Source of the DNA: Gryganskiella cystojenkinii
Lineage: Eukaryota > Mortierellomycota > Mortierellomycetes > Mortierellales > Mortierellaceae
Direction: 5' to 3'
NCBI GenBank assembly: GCA_015852425.1
Contig: JAAAIG010000156.1
Coordinates: forward strand, 1-51,728
Length of the DNA: 51,728 bases
In this document: positions 24,101 to 34,382 of the stretch, in pieces
Layout: the number at the start of each line of letters is the position of its first letter
Position numbering within the stretch: the stretch's first letter is position 1
Made by a program: the position numbers and the translations under genes
Notes under the pieces: model-generated
The model's input: only the letters and a program-made list of their open reading frames with translations
What the model was told of the DNA's origin: nothing
Database searches by the model: none

Positions 24101-24884
24101 CAGGGTAGATCTTGTAGAGGAGGGGTGCATCATCGATCGAAGATCTGCCTGAATCCTGTCTTCTGTCGTCTCCGCCTCGGCGATAGGGACTTCGGCTACG
24201 ACTGCGACCACGACCACCACTGCTGCGTCCATTCCTACCATCTCGATCATATCTGTCTCTGGATCTCGATCGGGACCGAATCCTCCTCCTCTTTGGACTC
24301 CTGCTCCTGCTGCGGTTCCTGGTCTCTTGCTTTGTGTTCTCCAGCATGTTTTCAAACTCGGACATTATGTCGTTGACCACAGACTTGTCTTTTTTGTTGC
24401 CTTTAAGGTCTTCATCTTCATCGCCTGACAAGACGGACTTATTGGGCATGGCAAGTCCTGGGAACCGGTGTGCCTTTTCGTCTGCGATAGCGGCCTTGTC
24501 GATGGGTGCGGGTTCGGCGACTTTTTTGTTTTTGGGATGCATTGTCTTGATGAGTCGATCGAGGTTGCCGACGAATGAATCTGAAAAGTCGGCGACTTCT
24601 TGGACATCTCGTTTGAACGAGGCATAGTCTTTGGCCTCTTCATGTAAATGGATGATAAATTCGGCTAGAATGATGACAAAAGAGGATAAAAGAAAGTCAG
24701 TAACCTCGTAAAGAACTGGACTGCAGCATATGTCGATTGATCAATACAATGTCACATGTATGCATTCAAGACAAGAAATTAACGTACCAACGTCTTTGTC
24801 GTCCATTCCATGGTGGTTCAAGACTTCGTTACGGATCTTGTTGACCAGCTCCAGGAGCTCGAACTGCTCCAGATCCATGTCCAT
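21126..24884 (-). CDS. PRP22: Pre-mRNA-splicing DEAH-box helicase Prp22/DHX8
   Basis: Exons 24884-24788, 24664-21484 and 21363-21126 give 1171 aa, close to DHX8. Order of parts: an N-terminal helical domain ([20 protein letters not shown]); an Arg/Ser-rich stretch of about residues 110-190 ([20 protein letters not shown]); an S1 RNA-binding domain near residues 215-290 ([20 protein letters not shown]); the helicase core with [11 protein letters not shown] (about 530), DEAH (about 630), SAT (about 663) and [12 protein letters not shown] (about 830); then the ratchet/OB region ending in [14 protein letters not shown]. Prp22 uses ATP to release spliced mRNA from the spliceosome and proofreads exon ligation. 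The S1 domain separates it from Prp2, Prp16 and Prp43. The ATG at 24884 adds the conserved first 32 residues in phase. It is divergent from the NBR1 homologue. Confidence 0.96.
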
Positions 24885-25249
24885 GGTAGGCTGTTATAGT
24901 CCGTTTGAGGTCGGGGAGGGTGGATTGGGAAGAGGTTAGAAAGAGAAAGAGAGAATGCTTTGTTCGATTTGAAATGATAGTGAGGAGCGAGAGCGAGATT
25001 GGTGGGTGGGCGCTGCCTTTTTGGTCTTGTCTTTTCAAGTTGTGAAATCACGTGACTTTTACATCGGTATTGGTCACGTGAATGGTCAAGGAAGAAAGAA
25101 AGAGTTATTTTTCACTTTAAAGCTCCCATCCTGTACTTCTTGTTCGTTTTGACAAACACTTTGCACTTTTGTTGACAGCCATACACACATCTTACTATTG
25201 CTCCCGTCAAAGAGAAAAAAGAAAAGAAAAAAAAAGAGATATTGAAGAC
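24885..25249. other. Divergent promoter region PRP22 / NBR1-like
   Basis: 365 bp with two CACGTG palindromes (listed separately) and a purine-rich stretch before the NBR1-like start. No coding signal. Confidence 0.6.
25049..25080. promoter_or_regulatory. Pair of CACGTG palindromes (26 bp apart)
   Basis: Sites at 25049-25054 (in ATCACGTGAC) and 25075-25080 (in GTCACGTGAA), midway between two divergent start codons. The first-base spacing of 26 bp recurs upstream of CSN5. Confidence 0.5.
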
Positions 25250-27963
25250 ATGTTCTGCGTCGTAAAGGCAACGTTCTTGGCGGAGTTTCGTCGTTTCACC
25301 CTCGCCAATATCCACCTCGACAACCTCGAGCAGGATGCCTCCAAACTCTCCTTCGAGTCACTCCACCGCAAGGTGAGGAATAGAGATATCAATGAACTTG
25401 CTACTTCAATTACTTCAACTCTGTAGTGCGTGTGTATGGGGTATGAACTGAAAAGCATATGGGTGGTTGACCAGAAAAAAAAAAATGAATTCACTGCGCA
25501 TGCACAAAAAAAACGAACTAGATTTGCGAACTGTTCCACCAGACAAGCATGATCATCTCGTATGAGGACAACAAGGGCATTCGAAAGTACATCAAGACCG
25601 ATGCCGATGTCTTGCAGGCTATCCTCTCCTTCAGCTCCCAAACTCAGCCCAGTCCCTCGATCATGGTTGTTCGCCTTGACGTTGAACCCGCTGATAATGG
25701 TAATATACAGTCCAAGCGAAACCGTGCAACCGTTCGGTTCTCTTTTTTTCCAATCTTCCAGAGAGGCCTAGCGTTGTGTAAACGAAGAAAAAACTAACGA
25801 CTCAGATCTTGATCTCCTTTGGTCGATAGCAGTCGTTCCATCTCCCGTTCCCAAGGACACTGTCGTGGCTGCGATCCAGTCCCTTGAGAAGCTGTGCCTT
25901 GAAGAGACCTGCTCGCACAACAACATCATGGACCACAACTGGACACCGCCCGCCTACACAGCTGTTCAGACGACCCATGTTCAAAACGCCGCTTCGACCC
26001 TTCCCGAACCAGAAGGTAAACAGACAAAGCTGAACGCACACGACGGTGCTTGCGTGTCCCTCTTGTCTCTCCCCATCTCTCTCTACTTCCAACCAGCGTC
26101 GCCTTTTTTTTTTTTTCCGTCCAATATTTTGGGATTGGTTGAGGCACGTCTTACCCTTCCGTATTTGGTCCTGTTGCACAACGAGAGATCGTTCTCGCCT
26201 TTTGCATCATTTTCATAACTCCTATCTCTCTGCTCCCCTTGGTGACACTGCATGAAATAGAAGTCATCCACAGCAACGTTTATTGCGATGTCTGCTTGAA
26301 CACCATCCGCGGCACTCGCTGGAAGTGTCAAGAGTGTGACAACTATGACCTCTGCAAGGACTGCCATCGCTCCGCGGGCTTGCGTCATCCTCATCACACC
26401 TTCAGACCCTACGCCACCCCTATGGACTATGAGTCTCAGTCAAAGCCCTCATTCTCGAGCACCCTTGGTTCCTCTGAAGAACCCTACCACTTGGCCTCTT
26501 GCGATCTTTGCCGGAGCCCTATCATCGGCACCCGGCACAAGTGCTTCCAGTGCCCCGACTATGATCTTTGCCAGGATTGTCTCCCCCTCAGCAAGGAACA
26601 TCACAAGGGTCACACCTTCATTCCAATCTCGTACCCTGGTCAGATCGTAGTCAAGGTCGATCAAACGCCTCAGTACGGCGTCATTTGCGACGGATGCAAC
26701 GAGGATATCTATGGAATCCGTTATAAGGTAGCTGAAGCTCTTGATCTACATGCAACTTGGCAATCTGCATTTAAGCCCAAAATTCAACTTTTTTATCTGC
26801 CCGTTATTGACATTCCAGTGGTTCTTTCGTCCCAACATAGTGTGGTAACTGCCCGGACTATGACTTGTGCGGCAACTGCGAGGCCTTGCCTAACCCTATT
26901 CATGACCCGACCCACATCTTTTTGAAGATCCGAAAGCCAATCTCTATGCGCTTGGCCGCCGCTGCCCCGTTGTTGCCCAACATGTACCAGAAGGGGTGGG
27001 GTCGCACCATGTGCCATCATGTCCAGCAGACGGGTCAAAAGTGCCCCGCTGCCACTCGCTCTTGCCGGCGAAGCGTAGCTGACGCGTCGCCCGCTCAACT
27101 TTCACGGTATGATGTGACTCCGCCTCCACTTAGTCCGCTTCATCTAGCAAATGATTTTCTCTGGTGAACTAACATATGTTCGACGAATCACGATTCCTGT
27201 CATTACATTTAGCCCATTGCAAGAGGAGTGGAACGCATCATTTGTCAAGGATATTACCATCCTTGACGGTACAGTCCTTTCACCTGGTAAACCTTTCACC
27301 AAAATCTGGGAATTGAGCAATGCTGGACCAGGCCAATGGCCGGAAGGAACAACGCTGCAGTTTGTCGGAGGTGACCGCATGTTCGCCGATGGAGCAAAGG
27401 CACCAGATAGCGTGGTTGCCTCGCCAGAGGTTGGTGGAGATGTCTGTGTGGTCCTCGATTTGGAAACCCCCAAGGTTCCAGGTCGCTACATTTCGTAAGG
27501 TTTTGACTCTTTGATACTACTAGGGGTATGTTTGACGGTACAGGCGCTCGGTTACTAACAGATCTATGAGATACTAAACATAGGTACTGGCGCTTGGTTG
27601 CACCAAACGGAGAACGTTTTGGTCACCGAGTGTGGTGCGAGTAAGTTGACACACAACGTTCATTGATGGTTTTTTGGAAATTTCAGATGTGTCTCCGGCG
27701 CTTTGAAACCAAATGTCTTGTTACTAATACGACGATGAATTATTTTGTTTGCACCTGACTTTAGTATCATGATTGAGGACACCGAGAAGCAATCAGTGAA
27801 AGCTGTGGAAGAACCGACTGAGAAGACTGAGACATCGGAGAATGAGAAAGTGATGATCGAGATCAAGAAGGAGCCTGTTATTGCCGAAAAGGAGCAAGAG
27901 AAGAAGGGAGACACTGATGAGGATGACGATGACTTTGTCGTTGTTGATTCTGAAGACGAGTAA
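25250..27963 (+). CDS. NBR1: NBR1-type selective autophagy receptor (PB1, three ZZ fingers, FW domain, LIR-like tail)
   Basis: Eight exons (25250-25372, 25522-25699, 25806-26015, 26261-26727, 26841-27106, 27213-27494, 27584-27640, 27765-27963) join in phase to 593 aa. Residues 1-98 form a PB1 domain ([27 protein letters not shown]). Three ZZ zinc fingers follow: [40 protein letters not shown] and [20 protein letters not shown], the last completed across the exon 4/5 junction. The FW (NBR1) domain lies at about residues 415-520: [30 protein letters not shown] and [17 protein letters not shown]. The acidic tail ends [13 protein letters not shown]. Its FVVV (585-588) fits the LC3/Atg8-interacting consensus. 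NBR1 proteins tether cargo to Atg8 membranes; function here is inferred from architecture. No UBA domain is visible. Confidence 0.92.
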
Positions 27964-28597
27964 AAGAGCTCGGAGCAAGAGATATGATCAAACTGATATG
28001 ATATCGAGCGGGGGATGAGGAAAGAGACAGGATTCGGGCCACCTGGCGCTTGCGTGTGAGCATTATTGTGCAACGAAACCTTTTTTTACGGTTTTATTCT
28101 GAGATAAGAAAAAAAGAAAAACAGGGCTACAGTGTGGTGGAAAGAAGATAAAGTAGTGCAATAGTCTCATGTATATACAACAATAAAATGAACAATAATC
28201 CAACAAAGAGTCGACTTTTTTTTCAGAAAGGTGGACACGTTTCTGCCCCTCGATAAGGAAGCTGAACAAAGGAAACAAAGAGCGAACCTCAATCATCTCT
28301 GATTCGGTTTTGGGTTCTCCCCCACAAAACACGGATCGCATCAAAAGAGAAACTCCGCACGGCCACTCAGTCTCTGAAAGAGAATAAGATAGCATAATAG
28401 CACACAAAAGTCTCCATGTTCGCTCCATTCTCTCATTCTTTCGTCTTCATTCCCTCATTGCTTCTCTTTTTTTCCTCTTCTTTTTCGCCTACTCTCTTTC
28501 CTTTCACATTATTACTCTTTTCCATCTCTATTACATTTCTTCATTCGTATTACCTCACTCCTCTCCCATTCTTCATTTGCATTTAAACACTTCACTT
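27964..28597. other. Promoter region of the branching enzyme gene
   Basis: The left part is the 3' UTR of the NBR1-like gene. The right part (about 28430-28590) is a long C/T-rich tract directly before the start codon, typical of strongly expressed fungal genes. No coding signal. Confidence 0.6.
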
Positions 28598-31500
28598 ATG
28601 ACTTCCACAGGAGAGAAAGACACTGCCGTCGCCACAGTCCAAGACGGTACTGGCGTGATCCAGCTCGATCCTTACCTGGCTCCCTACAAGACCGCTCTTC
28701 AGGACAGGTACAGAGTCAACCGTGGTTGCCGACCTCCCAAAGCGAACGGCGTCAAACGGCGTCTTTGCTAAACTATCAGCGATCATTCTTGATCCTTCAC
28801 TCCTTGGATAGATACTCGGCCTTCAAGACCTGGGAACAAACTATCGAAAAGGAAGGAGGTTACGAAAAGTTCACCCGTGGGTATGAACGATTCGGTTTCC
28901 AGATCTCCGAGAAGGGCATCACCTACCGCGAGTGGGCACCCAATGCCACCAAGGCCTTTTTGTTTGGCGAGTTCAGTATCAACGTTTTTTTCGTGTCGTG
29001 TGGATAATTGTTCTTGTTGTTGTTGTTGTTGTTGTTGTCGTGTTTTTTGTTATTACAGTTGCCCTTTTTCTTTTCAGCTCTTGCTTTGTATGTTCTTTTC
29101 AAACTCTTTCGATCTGAAAAAAATGACCTTCTCTGGCCAAGCTATATTTGCCCCTTGACTTGCTACCCTGGGGATACTTTTTTTTTTCATCAAACAGATC
29201 AATGGAACCCTACCAGCCACCCCATGAAGAAGGACGAGTTTGGCGTTTATGAGATCTTTTTGCCCAACAACGCTGACGGCACTCCCGCTATCGAGCACAA
29301 CTCTAAAGTCAAGGTACGCATCAAAAGAAGAGAGCGTGGAAAAATAGACTTTTTTAGTAGTTATGACGATTGGGTGCTAACTCCGTATCGAGGGGAAATT
29401 TGTGTATTCAACATAGATCACCATGATCAAGCCTGATGGAACCAGGATCGATCGTTTGCCCGCATGGATCCTTCGAGTCACTCAGGATCTCGCCGTCTCG
29501 CCCGTGTACGATGCTGTGTTCTGGAACCCTCCCAAAAAATATCAATGGAAGAACAAGGCACCTCCCAAGCCCTCCAGTCTCAAGGTCTACGAGGCTCATG
29601 GTAAATAACGGTGATATAGTATGTTCTTTTTGCAGAATGGTCGCTTTTGAAAGTCCACACAGTAGCCTGACATTTTCTTTCGTTGTATCTTGTTCTTAGT
29701 TGGCATTGCCACGACAGAGGGACGTGTGGGTCAGTTCACAGAGTTCACAGCCAATGTTTTACCCCGGATCAAGAAGTTGGGCTACAACACCATCCAATTG
29801 ATGGCCATTATGGAGCATGCCTACTATGCCTCGTTCGGTTACCAGGTCACCAGCTTTTTTGCCGCCAGCAGTCGTTACGGTAAGAAATCAGACAAAAGAC
29901 CTTTTGGACTCGTGCTTGTTGGACCAGTCAAACGAAAAGCGCAAATGGTGCTAAGACACTTGGACAGGATGGATCGCGGGAATGAACATGTGTTTCTATC
30001 TGTATGGTCGAACTCAAAAATGAGAGAGAAACATTTCGAAACGAGACGAGCCGTTCTCCGCTCGTCCGTTGCGCTTAAAATTTTTAATTTTTATCCTTTC
30101 TCACTCACTCAAAAACCTTTTCAACCATCCAACCATAACCGCGACCTTGATCTACGACTCGCCCAAACCTCTCCAGGCACACCCGAGGAACTCAAGGAGC
30201 TGATCGATACTGCTCATGGACTTGGTATTACGGTTCTCCTCGATGTCGTTCACTCCCATGCTTGTAAGAACGTTCTTGACGGACTCAACAACTTTGATGG
30301 ATCTGACCACCAGTACTTCCACGCGGGAGCCAAAGGTCGTCATGAGCTCTGGGATTCGAGACTATTCAATTATGGCAGCTATGAGACCATGCGATTCTTA
30401 TTGAGCAACCTGCGATTCTACATGCAGGAGTACCGTTTTGATGGTTTCCGTTTCGATGGTGTCACCTCGATGATGTACGTTCATCATGGTATTGGATTCG
30501 GATTCTCCGGCAACTACCACGAGTACTTGGGCGAAGGTGTCGACTTGGAGGCCGTCGTATACCTCATGATCGCCAACGATATGCTCCACAAACTGTACCC
30601 TGACTGCATTACAATCGCTGAAGGTAACATTACAACCGCTCCAGAAACTTTAAAGCTTTCTTATTATCCATTGACACTAATCCTTCGATTGTGGACCAAC
30701 AACAGATGTCTCTGGCATGCCCACGCTCTGTAGACCCGTTTCTGAGGGAGGTATTGGTTTCGATTACCGCCTATCGATGGCCATCCCCGACATGTGGATC
30801 AAGCTGCTCAAGGAGAAGGCCGACGATGAGTGGGATATTGGCAACATTGTCTTTACCCTCACTAACAGGAGATACAAGGTAACACCCGCCGGTTATTAGC
30901 CCGTCTTCTCGCTATACACTTCGGAACATCCGGCTGACGATTCTTGTTTTCTTCTTTTAATCCAATCGTCCAGGAACCCTCGATCGCTTACTGCGAGTCG
31001 CATGACCAGGCTTTAGTCGGAGACAAGACAATCGCTTTCTGGCTCATGGACAAGGAGATGTACACACACATGAGTGTTCTCACTGAACTCACGCCAATCA
31101 TCGATCGGGGTTTGGCCCTTCACAAGTTGATCCGTCTTGTCACACATGCTCTCGGAGGTGAGGGTTACTTGACCTTTATCGGAAACGAGTTTGGTCATCC
31201 TGAATGGTTGGATTTCCCTCGTGCGGGTAACAACTCGTCATTCCATTACGCTCGTCGTCAGTGGAACGTTGTGGACGATCATTTGCTCCGATACAAGTTT
31301 TTGAGTGATTTCGATGGGGCCATGAACAACGCAGAGACTCAAGTTGGATGGCTCGGAGCTCCTCAGGTATGTCCCTTCGCTTTGCATTATAGACCCGATT
31401 GCAAGAAAGGGGATCTTATGTAGCCTCTCCGCTAATGCGTATTCTGACGCTCATCTCTTTCCTCCGTCATTTTCATCACCGTATAGGCATACGTCTCTTT

Positions 31501-31783
31501 GAAACATGAAGGTGACAAGGTCCTGTCATTTGATCGTGCCGGTGCCGTCTTCATCTTCAACTTCAACTCTACGAAATCTTTCACGGATTACCGCATCGCT
31601 GTCCCTGAACCTGGTCAATACAAGATCTTGCTCAACTCGGACGAGGAAAGGTTCGGCGGTCATGCTCGTGTCAGCAACGAGGAGAGTCGGTACTTCTCCA
31701 CCCCTGAATCTTGGGCTGGTCGTGACCAGTACATTCAGGTCTATATTCCCAACCGCACCGCTTTGGTGCTCGTCAAAGTTTAA
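28598..31783 (+). CDS. GLC3: 1,4-alpha-glucan (glycogen) branching enzyme, GH13
   Basis: Nine exons (28598-28707, 28812-28975, 29198-29313, 29417-29600, 29700-29879, 30177-30623, 30706-30878, 30974-31366, 31487-31783) give 687 aa, normal for eukaryotic branching enzymes. The N-terminal CBM48 contains [20 protein letters not shown] and NQWN across a junction. GH13 signatures are [10 protein letters not shown] (about 273), [10 protein letters not shown] with the nucleophile Asp (about 345), IAEDVSGMP with the acid/base Glu split by an intron (about 400), and [12 protein letters not shown] (about 468). [13 protein letters not shown] is also family-typical. The enzyme cuts alpha-1,4 chains and rejoins them as alpha-1,6 branches in glycogen, in the cytosol. 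Intron 2 carries a TTG/TTC triplet repeat. Confidence 0.96.
29007..29040. repeat. TTG triplet microsatellite in an intron
   Basis: A run of TTG units (with one TTC) lies inside intron 2 of the branching enzyme gene, between the donor at 28976 and the acceptor ending at 29197. It is not translated. Confidence 0.75.
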
Positions 31784-32020
31784 ACAAAGATAACCTACCG
31801 CTTTTTTTTTGTTTTTTGTTCGGAAATAAAACGTTGTAATTGTGTAATGCACTGATCTTTTGTGCCTATGGCGATGAGCTCTTTGTTCGAGGTAACTAGG
31901 ATACGTAGTTTACCGTTCCACTCTTTTTATTTCTCAGTTTTTACATTTCGCAAAGATATTTCAGGATTTTGGTGAAGCTGTTTGCAGTACTTTTCAGACA
32001 TTATGCCTGCCATGGTTCGT

Positions 32021-33842
32021 TTATGTGGAAGCGCTGCTAGACTCCACGGCGATTTCACGTTCACCCAGCGCAGACGCATGCTCTCCAGAACCGGCGGTCG
32101 CCGAGTGTGGTTGTTGGTGAGGGTTGGCGGTGAAGAGCACGTTCTTAAGGACCTGAGAGATCAATCCATGCGAANNNNNNNNNNATGCGTAGCCTCCACC
32201 GAGATCTTATTCGAATCTCGTGTAATCTTGCTCAGCTGACTCTCCTCTTGTTTCTTCTTCTTGTCCTTGGGTCCCGAAGGCATTCCACCCATACCTCCGC
32301 CCATCGCTCCACCGAATCCTCCAGGAGTAACACGCGAAGCCGCTGTGGCCGTCATCTGCAACTTCTCGGCCAAATCTGACATTTGTCTCGCAGCATACTC
32401 TCGGTTCTAAAAAGAAAGAATTTTCGGAACGAGATTGTTGTCAGTCATGAGTCTTTGCGACGCATAGCAACGTGCTGCAACGCAAAATTAAGAGGATTAG
32501 ATCAATACTCTTACAGAGAGCAGGGGCGACTGAGAAAGAGTGTTGACCCAGTACTTGTTCCAGAGTTGATCCAAGAGCTGAGTATCCAGGGTCGACTTGA
32601 AATGTGAGATCTCCAAAGGGTAGTATTGCTTGCAGTGAACACCGAAATCCTCGATCTTGCTCAAAGGGATGGTTTGGTATTCTGAAGGTCCCTCATCGGG
32701 TGCTTTGTACCCCTAGGGTAGAAAACAATAGGATCGAAGGCCTGCTGAGTAAATGACTGCGAAACAAACAAAAACAAAGGAAAGAGTCCTTCAAAATATG
32801 TAGTAAAAGCTTGGTGATAATTTACCTCTGGATAGGTGCGGAAAGCACCGATTTCGACCTTGCCTGCCGAGATGGTTCTGTTAGGGTCAATCTAATTAGT
32901 GAGAGAGGTAATTCAGTTAGGACTCATTTCTTCCTGGCAATCCCATTGGCCATCTCCCTTGTTAGATAAAACTTACAACTACCGCAACCCAAGGATCCTG
33001 GAACTGCTGGTTCTGCATCTGGGTGTTCACATCAATACCCGAGAGCCAGCATCCGTACCCAGGATGAGAGTGGTACCAACCGATAGCATTCTCGAGACGA
33101 CCGACCTAAGGAAAAAATACGTCGACATAAAAATCAAAGGGTGTTATTCCTTGGATATGCTTCCGAGCAGAATACTCTCTTTTTGATCTCTGGCTAGATT
33201 AAACGGCCCCGTTACCTCTTTGATCTTGGTCATATATTGGACCATGTACTCATATCCCTCAGCCTGAGCATTAACACGGGTTTCGGTACCCTCAACAGGA
33301 AGTGCGAAGGCGTCCATGATGATGATGGTGTTGCCCTGAACCTTGCCCTGCATGACGCCCATAACCTCGATGTTTCCTCCCGAGCGAGCGTGCATGACCT
33401 ATTGTTGAACAAAGAACGGGCATTGGGGACGGTTAAATAAGGACAGGTCGACTCTAGTGCTCCTTCATTTTTGGATACGCGCTTTGTCTCTTTCACGTAC
33501 CATCTTGATCAGAGCCACTGCCGATATCTTGACGTCTGTGAAGTAGTGGGGGCTGTTTATAATGTATAAGGATATCTCAGGGTGAGTGGTATGCTTTGCC
33601 TTGCGCGAACAAAAACACCAGTTTTAAGCTTGCTGCGCCAGTTGACAATTTGGCGAAAGAACTCGGGGACGCGCCCTTTCCAAGGAATTGAATAAAAACA
33701 CTTACTCCTTCTTCCATGGAGACTCGTTGAGAATGCGTTTTTGTTCGGCATCATCGAAATGAAAAATGTGGTCTGTCTCTGGGTTGACAGACTGGATACT
33801 GTTGATGAACTCAAAGTTCTTGAAGGCATTGGAGGCGTCCAT
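32021..33842 (-). CDS. CSN5: COP9 signalosome subunit 5 (JAMM deneddylase)
   Basis: Exons 33842-33706, 33552-33501, 33398-33216, 33105-32977, 32891-32826, 32712-32515 and 32406-32021. The MPN+ domain has the JAMM residues: Glu74 in [10 protein letters not shown] and His136/His138/Asp149 in [16 protein letters not shown]. Other matches are [40 protein letters not shown] sequence and [17 protein letters not shown]. The C-terminal helix ([17 protein letters not shown], then [14 protein letters not shown]) continues on the far side of a 10-N gap. As written the gap breaks frame. Merging a 7-base overlap of the flanks restores it and gives 377 aa (see findings). CSN5 removes Nedd8 from cullins within the signalosome. 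It is tail-to-tail with the branching enzyme, 237 bp apart. Confidence 0.95.
32175..32184. other. Assembly gap (10 N) inside CSN5 exon 7
   Basis: Ten consecutive undetermined bases. The flanks, ATGCGAA at 32168-32174 and ATGCGTA at 32185-32191, agree at six of seven positions, so this is probably a nominal gap between overlapping contig ends, not missing sequence. Confidence 0.95.
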
Positions 33843-34208
33843 GGTTTTTTGACTCTTTTGTTTTTTGCCTGCTGTGTGTTGAAATTACGGTTTTCTCGTA
33901 GTCGCCTTATACACTTGATGTTTTGTTGTTGCTTGAAGTGATTGCTTCCTTGAAATAGGTCTGAAAGGAGATTACGTGGATGGATGGAGGAGTCAAGAGC
34001 ATTGGTAAGAAATGAATGTGGAGGCAAGGTAATGAGGTGTGTGCAGTGCCACGCCTCCAACCCACGAAACGCGAATAAACAGTCACATATATCATATGTC
34101 ACGTGTTGTGTTTCTGTACTGGCATCACGTGCATATTGTATATTGTCTGTTGATACAATTTTAAAGGTGCCCCATCTTCTTGACAAAACATCAACTTCTT
34201 AATTCAAA
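33843..34208. other. Intergenic region CSN5 / tRNA-Asn
   Basis: CSN5 promoter side on the left and tRNA upstream flank on the right, with two CACGTG palindromes near 34100-34131. No coding signal. Confidence 0.6.
34100..34131. promoter_or_regulatory. Pair of CACGTG palindromes (26 bp apart)
   Basis: Sites at 34100-34105 and 34126-34131, between the CSN5 start codon and the tRNA gene. The 26-bp spacing equals that of the pair at 25049-25080. Confidence 0.5.
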
Positions 34209-34282
34209 GCTTCCGTGGCGCAATTGGTTAGCGCGTCTGACTGTTAATCAGGAGGTTGGTGGTTCAAGCCCACCCGGGAGCG
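34209..34282 (+). tRNA. tRNA-Asn (anticodon GUU)
   Basis: A 74-nt cloverleaf without intron. The acceptor stem GCTTCCG pairs with CGGGAGC and is followed by discriminator G. The D stem is GCGC/GCGC around AATTGGTTA. The anticodon stem TCTGA/TCAGG closes the loop CTGTTAA with anticodon GTT. The T stem GGTGG/CCACC holds TTCAAGC, which also forms the B box. CCA is not encoded, as usual in eukaryotes. Confidence 0.97.
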
Positions 34283-34287
34283 TTTCC

Positions 34288-34299
34288 TTTTACTTTTTT
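34288..34299 (+). terminator. RNA polymerase III terminator
   Basis: TTTT followed by AC and then a run of six T, starting 5 nt after the tRNA end. This is the standard oligo-T stop for polymerase III. Confidence 0.8.
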
Positions 34300-34382
34300 G
34301 TTTCTTCTTGGTCCTGCTGGGAGGTTTTCTTTTCGCACATCTTGATGAAAATGCTAGGGAGTTTGTGAACATTGTTCTTTGT

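Noticed and set aside
26728..26840. Acceptor at 26819-26820 for NBR1 exon 5
   Set aside because: It would read WFFRPNIVW and then stop. The acceptor ending at 26840 completes the third ZZ finger with [10 protein letters not shown].
31982..32239. Plus-strand frame crossing the N gap
   Set aside because: Antisense to the conserved last exon of CSN5, and it depends on the artificial gap.
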